Below, piece by piece: positions 17,601 through 26,319 of a DNA stretch of 40,574 nucleotides. Source of the DNA: Chloroflexota bacterium. GTDB lineage: Bacteria; Chloroflexota; UBA6077. Under the pieces are notes generated by a model. That model saw only the letters and a list, made by a program, of their open reading frames with translations. It did no database searches and was not told the origin of the DNA. How positions within the stretch are numbered: the first letter of the stretch is position 1; every line of letters begins with the position of its first letter. The position numbers and the translations under genes were made by a program. Location: the NCBI GenBank assembly GCA_021806765.1, contig JAJZQR010000009.1, positions 1 through 40,574 on the forward strand. The letters are read 5' to 3'.

Positions 17601-18277
17601 ACGCGCTCCAGGTCCATCCGGGCCTTGAGTTCGAGATAGATGATGCCCGCTTCGATGGTCTTGCCGAGTCCGACCTTGTCGGCGATGAGTATGCGCTGCT
17701 CGGGGGAGTTCAGGAACTTGAGCACCGGCTTGAACTGGTAGACACGGAAAAGGGTTCGGGACGCCTGGAAGGAGTAAAGGCTGTCGGTGAGCGGCTGGCG
17801 CAGCTTGAGGAGAAGCAGATCGCGCAGAAACTCCTTGTGGGAGAGCATCGTCCTGAGATTGGACACGGGGACCCACTGCAGCTTCTCTTCGCTGTAGGTG
17901 AGGATTTCGTAAATGCTAAAGCAGATCTGGTACTGGTAACTTCCGGCCTGCCAAACTGGTTCTCCTACTACAATGCCCTGTCTGGCAGGATCCGACTTCA
18001 GGCGAACCCGATCCCCGGGGTTGAAGATGGGAGTACACCCGGGATTGGGGCGACTCCCGTCGTGTGAGGCAAGCGGAGCGTCGTGACCATTCCCGCCGCG
18101 GTCAGTGGGGTCCGCCTTCGGATCGCTGACAGACGGCGTTCCGCTATCAACGGGTGCCATCGGAGTCGCGGGGCGCAGCTGGGATGGCTGCACTCCGGCA
18201 TAGGGCCGTCCTCGGCAGATGGAGCACAGATTCGGATCGAGGTCGTGAATGCACCTGTGGGAAGAGCCCTGTTTCAC
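14678..18277 (-). CDS. SNF2-family DEAD/DEAH helicase with Cys/His N-terminus and amphipathic tail
   Basis: 1199 residues, GTG start with GGAGG about 10 nt upstream. The N-terminus has C-x-H...C-x-x-C ([13 protein letters not shown], 9-21), probably zinc-binding, then a variable linker and a small beta domain ([11 protein letters not shown]... about 85-140). The SNF2 motor follows: KVGLGKT (201-207), DEAHHLRN (305-312), [15 protein letters not shown], and in lobe 2 [27 protein letters not shown] and [21 protein letters not shown] (motifs V/VI). A coiled-coil-rich region precedes a proline-rich stretch and the final [14 protein letters not shown], an amphipathic segment. SNF2 motors of this RapA-like branch occur in DISARM (DrmD), Zorya (ZorD) and lone defence genes; no methylase or other DISARM gene is nearby. 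It is a single-gene operon between palindromic sites 2 and 3 and likely moves on duplex DNA. Confidence 0.85.
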   Translation of the reverse strand: [1199 protein letters not shown]

Positions 18278-18634
18278 GGCGTCGCAGCCTCCAACAGCGG
18301 TGCTCGCCCGAGGGAAAGGAAGGTGGTAGATGAGATTATACTATCGAACCGGGTGGATCTCCAGCCGATAGGTGCAAACCTCCCTTGTCCCCACGGCGCT
18401 CCATTTCCCACGGCAATCTCTTTCTCTAGCTTCCCTCTTTGCCTGCGATATCGGAAGGCTTTGACGGCTAGAGCGTCACTCTCCAAAGTTCGATGCGGTC
18501 AAGCTCCTCACTGCTGTTGGAGATCAACGCTGATAGTCGAGTTCCTGCGGCGATTTCCACCCGAACGTCTGCGTGCCCGTCGGGATCGTACTTCTTCCCT
18601 TCAGTGTCAACGATGTCGCAATCGCCTCGGCAGG
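18278..18634. other. Intergenic region between pPIWI-RE and SNF2 genes
   Basis: This 357-bp gap separates the end of the pPIWI-RE gene from the SNF2 start. Besides palindromic site 3 it holds no ORF with a credible start or family, no tRNA and no obvious T-tract terminator. It presumably carries the SNF2 promoter on the minus strand. Confidence 0.5.
18461..18479 (-). promoter_or_regulatory. Palindromic site 3 (upstream of SNF2 helicase)
   Basis: TTGACGGCTAGAGCGTCAC retains the GCTAGA core and compensating changes in both arms: TGACG pairs with CGTCA, where the other sites have TGACA/TGTCA. Paired changes like this argue for a selected dyad rather than chance. It lies 184 bp upstream of the SNF2 GTG start. 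Confidence 0.65.
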
Positions 18635-21457
18635 TCATTCTATGTCGGCTGCGGATCCCTCTTCGTCCTCTTCTTCAAAGTCGTAATCGGCGAGGTAATC
18701 CTTAAGGGCAGCTTCGAAATGGAGAGGCGGTGGCTTCGTCGTCCAATCGCCGACATGCTGGCACAAGGTGCGAAGCCACTCCACGAACCTGGCCACGTCA
18801 TCGGGGCTCTCGCCTGGGGCGGCGCGCACAACCGTGAGCTCTACTGCGTCTGGCGTGCTCCACGCCCCAGTGTAGGGCTTGCGCGTCATCCGGGAGAAGG
18901 TCCTCGGGCTCCCGGAGTTCTGCTTCAGTCCTTCAACCTCTCGATAGCAGGATGTCCCGCGTATGAGGCTGCGTATGAGGCTACCGAAGGAGAGATACAC
19001 GTTGGCATGCGCGTCGGTCAACTTGAAGAGCTTCGCTTCCGCCCACCCGGGCGCGTCGTAGCGGATGGACTCCCCTGTCTCTGCACACTCTCCCATGAAG
19101 CAACGGTCGAAAAGAACCTTAGGCGCGTTCTGCGTGCGGACTCGCACGATGCGCACTTGACCCCAGTCCATCTCTGCGTGCGGATGGCGGGCGATGAGAA
19201 CGTTCTCGGGATCGAGGCTCCCGTCCGCCACCCATGGCCAAACGCCTCTGCAGGCCACCGCGTCGATGAGAACGAGGGGGCGCTCGGCCCGCCGACAGAA
19301 GTCGGTGATTACCTTGTGGAAGAAGAGCTGGCTGCGTTCCTGGAGTTGCTCTGTTCGCTTTTCCTTGACAGTTGACAGCCGGATCGGACCGCTAGAGGCC
19401 AGCTCAACAATCGCTTCCCTGAGGGGAAGAGGAGAAGTGATCTCGAAATTGGAGCCCTGCTCGCGGGCAAAGCTGGCCGAGCAGGTGCCGAGATCCACAT
19501 CTAGTTCGATGGCGAAGGGCACGAAGCTCCGCTGGTTTGCCAGTTGCGTCTTGTTCCGCCGTAGAATCCCCAGAGCCAGCACCCGGTCGGGAAGGACCTT
19601 GGCGCCTCCATCGGCCGAAGCGCCAGGGAAGATCTTCGAGGCGACCCCCGTGAGCCTCCTCGTTCTGATGCGCCCGATGTTCTTCCACGCCAGGTCGAGC
19701 CAGGCCATCATGAGACGAGTCTCGAAGCGCTCGGCAGGGTCCTGGTCACGTCGACCCTTCTGCCTGTCCTCCTGTTCAGGAAGCAGGTACTGAACAGGCA
19801 CGCGCAGTTCCTTCGCCAGGGTGATCCGGCCTGCTCGCTTGTTCACCGGATCGTCGTGGGCATGGCCGTCGCCATACCACTCAGGTGCGATCACCAAGAT
19901 GCCGTCGATCGGGATACCTGCGTCATCCTGGTAGCGCCGTACTTCTGCGATGAAAGGGCTCCATGCCTGCATCCGCAACTCGGCGTGGTCGCCATTCCTC
20001 GGTTTCTCAACGGTAGGCTGCGGGAGTGCCGATCGGGGGCCGTGGACCCCACTCGGAAGCGGGATCAGCTGAAGGCGAACGCCGTCCCCCAGGAGTTCCA
20101 ACAGGGAGGACTCAGCTCGCTTAGCATCACGGTAGCAGCTTGAATGATAGCCCACTACGATGTGGTGAGCACTGGGGAAGCAGGCGACGATATCTTCCTT
20201 GGCCTCCGCCTGCCATCGCATGAACGCCTCGCGGTGACCTTGGTCCTTGTCTCGTCCCCGCCACTTCTGGTCCCGATCGCTGGTCGCTCGCGTTGGAGAC
20301 AGGACCTCCACGAGCCCTTCCCAGGGTAGCAGTCCGAGAGGTGCGAGTATCGCTGCGGCTCGACGAAAGGCCGCCATCTTGTCGAGGTCCGGGACCCCGT
20401 GTTTTGCCTCAACCCGCTCGCCAACCCCATACTTGTGAGTCACAAGGAGCGGGCAATCCGTTCGGCGGTGGCCATCCGCCGCGATCTCGTCGCCGGACAT
20501 GTCCAGCGGAAGCCGGTACGCACGGGCAATCGGCGCGAAGTCGGCGTCGGGTTCGTAACAGTAGGAGGCCACACGCTCGGGCCTCGCGCGCCGGCGCAGG
20601 AGGGTGAACCTCAGTGCTGTGTTGGAGCCGCGTGGGAATGCGTAGGCGCTGAGGTGCTTAACGCCCGTTCTCTTCAACGCGCGCGACCAGATGCGGCGGG
20701 AGATCTCTAGGATGACCACGGGCGTTGGACGTCCCGGAAAGCTGAGGACCCGGACGCGCACCACCAGGCTGAACGGCGTTGTAGAGTTCACTATTGGCTC
20801 CGTCACCAACTCCGCCTGGTTGGTATCCAACTGACCAGCGGCGATCCGGCGCAGTCGGCCAAGCCCCGGCAGGAGCTCCTTCCCCTCCAGCTGGCGTACG
20901 ACAAAGTCGGCTAGGTCGGTGTAGCCGCAGGCATTGTCCCGCGACAAGGCCGCCGTGCCACTCCTGTTCTGCTCCCACGAGAAGACTCGGGCTGTGCGGC
21001 GCGTGTCCACCACTAGGCCGTCATCCCGGTGCAGTTGCCTGAGCCGCTGGACCAACTCGCTGCAGGCAGGGGTGTCGGTTGGCACGTCGTCCATGAGCCA
21101 ACCCAAGACCGCGTCCGCCACGCACCTCCGCGCCTCGCCAGGAGGACAGGCTGCCCAGAGAATCGTGGGCGACTGACCCCAAATGCCAAGACGGCGATCC
21201 AGTCGCAGGTTCCCGGCAACGCCTACTTCCAAGCGGCCGCGTAGCGCCACCACTGGCAGGCTCTGGCGGGTCTCTCGCTTGCCGAGGATGCCGTCCAGAT
21301 CCCTCAGCACCTGTCTCGCGGTCGCGGTCCAGCCGACCACCGTTACGGCATATTCCGGTTGATGGGGGCTCCCGTTGAAGGCGAAGGCGAGTGGCACAGG
21401 GGCCTCGCTGTAGTCAACCCGCTTGCGCGTGAAGGTCGGTGCCATTGCCGTCTCCAT
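18635..21457 (-). CDS. pPIWI-RE family protein (prokaryotic PIWI-like)
   Basis: 940 residues. The layout matches the pPIWI-RE family: an N-terminal region (about 1-450; FTRKRVDYSEAPVPLAFAFNGSP, and an RNA-recognition-like mid part rich in R/V strands), a MID-like section with HHIVVGYHSSCYRDAKRAE and IDGILVIAPEWYGDG, and a C-terminal RNase H-fold PIWI-like section with RTRRLTGVASKIFPG, FVPFAIELDVDLGTCSASF, RPLVLIDAVACRGVWPW, VRIVRVRT and NVYLSFGSLIRS. The C-terminus is very acidic (DYDFEEEDEEGSAADIE). The family name refers to conserved Arg and Glu in place of the usual Argonaute pattern; I cannot assign those residues without an alignment. AGGAGG precedes the ATG, which overlaps the helicase stop by one base (TGATG). 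Together with the two upstream genes it forms the known pPIWI-RE island, predicted to use guide nucleic acids or R-loops in defence. Confidence 0.82.
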   Translation of the reverse strand: METAMAPTFTRKRVDYSEAPVPLAFAFNGSPHQPEYAVTVVGWTATARQVLRDLDGILGKRETRQSLPVVALRGRLEVGVAGNLRLDRRLGIWGQSPTILWAACPPGEARRCVADAVLGWLMDDVPTDTPACSELVQRLRQLHRDDGLVVDTRRTARVFSWEQNRSGTAALSRDNACGYTDLADFVVRQLEGKELLPGLGRLRRIAAGQLDTNQAELVTEPIVNSTTPFSLVVRVRVLSFPGRPTPVVILEISRRIWSRALKRTGVKHLSAYAFPRGSNTALRFTLLRRRARPERVASYCYEPDADFAPIARAYRLPLDMSGDEIAADGHRRTDCPLLVTHKYGVGERVEAKHGVPDLDKMAAFRRAAAILAPLGLLPWEGLVEVLSPTRATSDRDQKWRGRDKDQGHREAFMRWQAEAKEDIVACFPSAHHIVVGYHSSCYRDAKRAESSLLELLGDGVRLQLIPLPSGVHGPRSALPQPTVEKPRNGDHAELRMQAWSPFIAEVRRYQDDAGIPIDGILVIAPEWYGDGHAHDDPVNKRAGRITLAKELRVPVQYLLPEQEDRQKGRRDQDPAERFETRLMMAWLDLAWKNIGRIRTRRLTGVASKIFPGASADGGAKVLPDRVLALGILRRNKTQLANQRSFVPFAIELDVDLGTCSASFAREQGSNFEITSPLPLREAIVELASSGPIRLSTVKEKRTEQLQERSQLFFHKVITDFCRRAERPLVLIDAVACRGVWPWVADGSLDPENVLIARHPHAEMDWGQVRIVRVRTQNAPKVLFDRCFMGECAETGESIRYDAPGWAEAKLFKLTDAHANVYLSFGSLIRSLIRGTSCYREVEGLKQNSGSPRTFSRMTRKPYTGAWSTPDAVELTVVRAAPGESPDDVARFVEWLRTLCQHVGDWTTKPPPLHFEAALKDYLADYDFEEEDEEGSAADIE

Positions 21458-24400
21458 CAGTCCTCCTCATCCCTAAGCATCTCTTCTCTTGTGTCTCCTC
21501 CGCCATCCCTGTCCTCTTCGGGCTCCCAGTCGTCCATGGCATCCTCGAGCCCGGCCGGGCTGGGGTCGAAGTCATCGGATCCCTGTTCCACAGCTGTCTC
21601 GGCGCCAGGGAGAATGACCCCGTCGATTTCGCGGAATGCCTCGGCAAACACCCCGTAGAGCGCCTGGTAGACATCTCGCTGGTCAGGGTGGCGTGTGGCG
21701 AGACATGTCGCGAGGACCTCGCGCATCGCCACAAGAACGCTCGAACGCTCCGTTTCTGGGCGGCCCTCGGCGCTATTGGGTGCCCAGGCGGCATCGATGA
21801 AGTACACCTCGACGGGCATGCTCTTCCTCATGCCACGGCCGATGGTCTGAAGAACCGCAACCAGCAGGTTAGCGGCGAAGGCCCGCAGGGTCTCTTCGTC
21901 CAGTTGGCTGGCGCTCATCGGCCGCGAGATCAGCCTTGCGATCTGGCGAAAGACCTCGTAGCGCCGCTCGTCGTAATGCTGCTGGACCTCGGATAGTCCG
22001 AGGCTCCGCAGGTCCTCCCCGTCCAGCCGTTCGGTCCGGCGGGCCAGCAGGGAGAGCATTAGGCTCAAGTCGCCCGCGGCCGGATGCGGTCGGGTAAGGA
22101 AGAAGACGCTGCCGATCGCCCCCTTCCCCTTGTCGTCATCGTCCGCTGTGAAGACCACGTTCACCCCACGTCCCAGGGCGCCAAGCGGGAACACCAGCAC
22201 GTCGACGTCGGCATCCGAGCCGAGGCCCTCTACCTGTCCTCGGAGGACGTAGCGCGTTCGAGTGCGATCCGTGGGCAGTTCGCGGAGGACGCCGCGTGTC
22301 CGCCCTCCCAGGGTGGGGTTGACTGCCTGGATCTGCTCGACCACAAGCCGCACCTGGTCGTAGGAGTTGACGACAAGGGCTGCCTTGCGTGGCTTTCCGA
22401 GCTCTGTCCGAATCGCCCGAACTGAACGATCGAGGTCGCTACTGCCTCCTGGTCCCGGCGCGGCGAGGGCGGTCACCATATGACGGAGGTTCTCCTCGCG
22501 ATCGTAACCCCCACCGCTGAACCGCAGCGGCTTCTTGCTGACGGGGTCGGTCCTGGGCTGGAAGTAGAGCCTCACCGTTCCGAGCTGGGGCGTGCGCGAG
22601 GAGAGAACCAGGTCCGGCGTCTTGCCCACGTGGTACTCGCTCGCAGGTTCAAGCCATGACGTAGCGCTTGCGAGCAGCACGTTGGCTCCGCCAAGCTCGT
22701 GAAGGCGATGGAGCAGCAGGCGCGGCGTGCTGTCGGTGACCAGGTAATCGATCTCGAGACCATCATTCCCAGCCGCCTGGCGGTAACGCACGGCCGAGAA
22801 GGTACCGAGGATCGAGCGAGGCACCGCTTCGCGCAGCTCCCTGGACGCCTTGGAGAAGACGAGGTCATTTGCTTCGGGGATTTCCCCTCTGTGTGCCAGC
22901 GGCCTGGCGTCCTTTGCGAGGCGCTGGTAGCTGGCTATGGTGAAGCCCACGGTGATGAGAAGTCGCGCCTGGGGCTCGATGCTCTCCACATCCGGGGCTC
23001 CTATTAGGTCCTTCAGGATAGCGGCAACTCGCGAGATCGGCTTCCCGGAAGAGGCAGCATGGTCCTGGCCCAGATACCACTGTAGCGCCCGGTTGAGCCG
23101 CTGCCAGACCTCCTGCCCCGCTTCCGGGGACATGCCAAGGGCCGGAGCGTATCGTGGGGCCTTACGCCACGTGCTCGACTCCTCGTCGCGCTCGAAGAAG
23201 GCCTTGTACATCGCCGTCTCCCAGAGATCGGAGAGAGCGCTGCGGGCCTGGCCCGAGAAGGCTTGCTCCCTGTGAGCGGCGCGAATCGCTTCCCGAAGAA
23301 GGAAGCTGGCAGTAAGGAGTTTCTCGGCATAACGGCGCGCGAGTTCCGGTCGGGACTGCTGGAGCCTGCGGATCTCGTCGACGAACCTGAGCGTGTGGCG
23401 TTCGAACTCGTTGGCCCTCTGGATGTGACGCAGCAGCCCATCGCTTACTCGCGCGCGGTTGGCAGCAAGGAGTCCGGTCGTCCGCTGTAATTCGATGTGG
23501 ATGCTTTCGTCGCTGCCAGTCAGAGTGAGCGTCCGAGTGCCATGAGTGTCAAGCATCTTCTGCGTGTCGTCGCACTCGTCGATGATGATGAGGTCGAACG
23601 AGTGCGCTGCGAGTTCGAAGTAGCGCAGGTTCTCAGCGCTGGTATGGGCCGGCGCGGCGGTGTCTGCACTCAGAATGTGCCCGAGCCAAACGGAGGCCCG
23701 CACCAGCTCGCGCTGGTTCTTCACCCGCCCGCAGAGGCTCCACGCGGGACAGAGCTTGGCCAATTTGGAGCCCGCCTCGTGGATCGCTTCACACGGCGCC
23801 TCGCCCAGCCCCCACTCGCTCTCGGCTGGCCAGGACTCGGCGAAAGCGGGCAGCGAGCATGACAGGCCAAGGAGCTCTACCCCCTCTCGGCTTCTGGCGA
23901 ATCCGCCGTTGCCATCGGTGGCGATGAGCTCCGCGAGTTGATTTGCGTGCCGCAGGTGCACTTCGGCAGAACGCCCCACGAGCAGGGCGACCCTAACGTC
24001 ATACCGGCGCAGGGTCTCCAGATACTCCCGGGCCACCTGGATCGCGGTGAAGAACACCGCGACCCGCAGCTCCCTGCGGGAGAGCAGAACGCAAAGCAGC
24101 GCGATGAGAGTGGTCTTCCCAGAACCCGGCAGGCCGATGAGGTGCTTCAGCCCTTCCAGATGTAGCTCGTCCGTCTCCCGTAGGCCCGAGCCGGAGGTCA
24201 CCTGCACGCGGGTGTTGGCCAGACGGTCCGTCCAGTACTGGGAGGGCCGACCGACCGCCGCGTCCGCCGCGTCGAGTTCGACCGCGAGCGCCTCGAGGTC
24301 CGACCACTTGACGGTGATCGGCCCACGGGGCGTCCGTCGGAGGTCATGCCGCTCGGGAGGGGGGAAGGACAATCCGTTTAGGCGGAGTTGAACACGACGG

Positions 24401-24822
24401 TCGCTGTCGAGCTGGGCCACGAGGTCGCGCGTCGTGTCCGCCAGACCGACCGACTGGGCCTGTGCGGGCAACCCCTCTCGGAGCACGTCTTCAGCCTTAG
24501 CAATGGCCGGGTCGTACTCCGAGCGGGCGCGGAACTCCAAGGAATCGCCGTCGATGTCGAACGAACGAGCCTCTTTGTTTGCAGAAAGGAAGTCAAAGGC
24601 CGCGCCCTGGACAGCCCGCCTCGTAAGCACGTCCCCGAGAATGCTTCGAGCAGTCCTGATTGCCACCTCGTGCGGTGCAGCCTGCCTGGACCGTTCCACG
24701 GAACGCAGTCCGCTCAAGACGACGGGGAGGGCATCAAGGCTGGACTCACCGAGAAGGCGCATCAGGACACATCCCCATTGAATTCTGTCTGGTCCCGACC
24801 AAAGGCTAGGCTTGGCGCGCAT
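21457..24822 (-). CDS. pPIWI-RE-associated DinG-like helicase
   Basis: About 1121 residues from the ATG at 24822 (GAGGG just upstream); an in-frame GTG at 24849 is less likely. An N-terminal domain of about 220 residues is followed by Walker A GLPGSGKT (near 230-237), a strand [13 protein letters not shown]-like motif Ia region ([13 protein letters not shown]), Walker B with IIIDECDD (near 420), and a C-terminal second motor domain with [25 protein letters not shown] and [12 protein letters not shown] (motif VI). This is a superfamily 2 helicase of the kind that accompanies pPIWI-RE proteins (the three-gene-island helicase). The acidic tail ([20 protein letters not shown]) mirrors that of the pPIWI-RE protein. 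It overlaps the upstream REase gene by 17 nt and the pPIWI-RE gene by one. Likely role: unwinding target DNA for the other two proteins. Confidence 0.82.
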   Translation of the reverse strand: [1121 protein letters not shown]

Positions 24823-26254
24823 GGGGCCCTCGCTTTTCCTGGAAGTCACGCTTCAAGAGACGCGCCGTTTCGCTCACGCTACGGACTTCCACTCGCTGAC
24901 GCAGCTCGGGCAAGAGCTGCTCGCGCAACCGTTCGACGTAATCTCCAATCCGCGCTCGTCGGTCTGCGACCGCGAGGATGCTCCGTCGGTAGTGCGCGAG
25001 CCCTCCGATGCCACGGTTGAGCCTGCGCGCTAGATGGACCGGCTCTCGGTAGTCCTTCACGTCCACCCCAACGTCGTCGCCGATGGAGACGTCGCACCGA
25101 TCGGAATGCGGGTAGAGGGAAGCAGGGATTCCGGCCCGCCTCAGGACGTCGTACAGCCTCAGTTCCTCGCGCGCCGGGTCCACCCAGTACTTGAGCACTT
25201 CTGGTCGCGCGATCAGGGCCTCGTCCAGAGGAATCTGCTCCTTTGGTTGGGTGCGCGGGTGGTCTTCACGGCATCCCTGCAGCGTGCAGCGTGCATCGCG
25301 GCCTATTAGGCTACGGCAGTAGCCGCATCTTCCCACGAGGCGACCAGTGGCGTGGTCCTGGTGAACTGGCGTGTAAAGCGAGTGCACGAACTCCACCGCT
25401 GGGGTGGGAAGATCCGGCCGCGCGTAAAGCCCGTGCAGCTCTCGGTTCGTCGCCAGGGGATGACGGCCTATGAACTCACGGATGGTCGTGTAAGAGCAGT
25501 CCGCATCATCACCTAGCTTGGCGAGAGTCTGCGTGAGGCTCGAGTGGAGGCGATTCTCGATGAGATCGTCAAGCTTGACGCCCTCCGCCTGCTGGGCTAT
25601 GGCCTCGCACTCCTCACTCGGAACCCGGTAGTCTGGATCTACGAGCACGACACTCGCCGAATCCGGGATGTTGGCGATAGATCTGGGTGCCCATTCATGA
25701 AGGGGGGTCATGCAGCGCGAAAGAAGTAGGTGGATGCTCGCCGACAGGTCTTCCCGTCCCTCCTCGAGGTTGAGACGTCCTAGTCGGGCGCAGGCCTGGC
25801 GCAGCGAAGTCGGCATGCTGAGTGATCTGCCGTGCCACTCCGCGTGGCCGACAATCGCACCGAGCGTCACCAGCCGGTACTGCTCGAGTATCCCTTTCGC
25901 CAGAAGCTGGAGGGTGACCTCGGCAAAGTCACTCGGGGTGGGAGCAAGCGAAACCTGGTCAAGGCTCAGGAACAGCTGCAGCCGCTCCTCGTCCAGAGCC
26001 CTGCACCGCTCCGCCGCGGCTCCCACTGACATACCCTCTCCCCGGAGGCGCGTGACCCCGAGCACCTCCAGAATGTTCCGCCGAGTGAAGTTCCTGCCCT
26101 CCTTGGTAAGGAGGCCCTTGCTTCGCCAGGACCGCAGAGAGCCGATGGAGGGCAGCTCCCCGGTAATCGCCAGGCGCTCAGCGAGACCGCTAGCGAGCGC
26201 CAGGACCTCTTCGGCACGACATCTCGCGGGGACATCAGTGATCATGTTCACCAT
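24806..26254 (-). CDS. pPIWI-RE-associated REase-fold nuclease with MerR-like HTH
   Basis: 482 residues. The N-terminal 100 residues (LPSIGSLRSWRSKGLLTKEGRNFTRRNILEVLGVTRL... MSVGAAAERCRAL) look like a MerR-type winged helix-turn-helix. A four-cysteine knuckle near 310-330 (CGYC... CTLQGC) probably binds zinc. The C-terminal part has the restriction-endonuclease core CDVSIGDDVGVDVKDY, where Asp388 and Asp398-x-Lys400 fit the D...(D/E)-x-K catalytic pattern. This combination is the REase partner of pPIWI-RE islands. It is the first gene of the operon: palindromic site 4 lies 66 bp upstream, with no other gene between. ATG at 26254 or the ATG three codons later could be the start. The HTH could give it a second role as DNA reader or autoregulator (inference). 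Confidence 0.78.
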   Translation of the reverse strand: MVNMITDVPARCRAEEVLALASGLAERLAITGELPSIGSLRSWRSKGLLTKEGRNFTRRNILEVLGVTRLRGEGMSVGAAAERCRALDEERLQLFLSLDQVSLAPTPSDFAEVTLQLLAKGILEQYRLVTLGAIVGHAEWHGRSLSMPTSLRQACARLGRLNLEEGREDLSASIHLLLSRCMTPLHEWAPRSIANIPDSASVVLVDPDYRVPSEECEAIAQQAEGVKLDDLIENRLHSSLTQTLAKLGDDADCSYTTIREFIGRHPLATNRELHGLYARPDLPTPAVEFVHSLYTPVHQDHATGRLVGRCGYCRSLIGRDARCTLQGCREDHPRTQPKEQIPLDEALIARPEVLKYWVDPAREELRLYDVLRRAGIPASLYPHSDRCDVSIGDDVGVDVKDYREPVHLARRLNRGIGGLAHYRRSILAVADRRARIGDYVERLREQLLPELRQRVEVRSVSETARLLKRDFQEKRGPHARQA

Positions 26255-26319
26255 CCTTGCCCTTGACTGACTTCGCTTGGGCGGAGAGCTAGTCGCGAGG
26301 GGAAGGGTAACTGCCTATC

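Noticed and set aside
14678..18277. DISARM DrmD assignment for the SNF2 helicase
   Set aside because: No DISARM methylase, DrmA, DrmB or DrmC gene is present next to it; only the motor family can be claimed.
18083..19375. Plus-strand frame of 430 codons antisense to pPIWI-RE and the SNF2 start
   Set aside because: Arginine/proline-rich shadow of GC-rich genes on the other strand with no ribosome site or recognisable domain.
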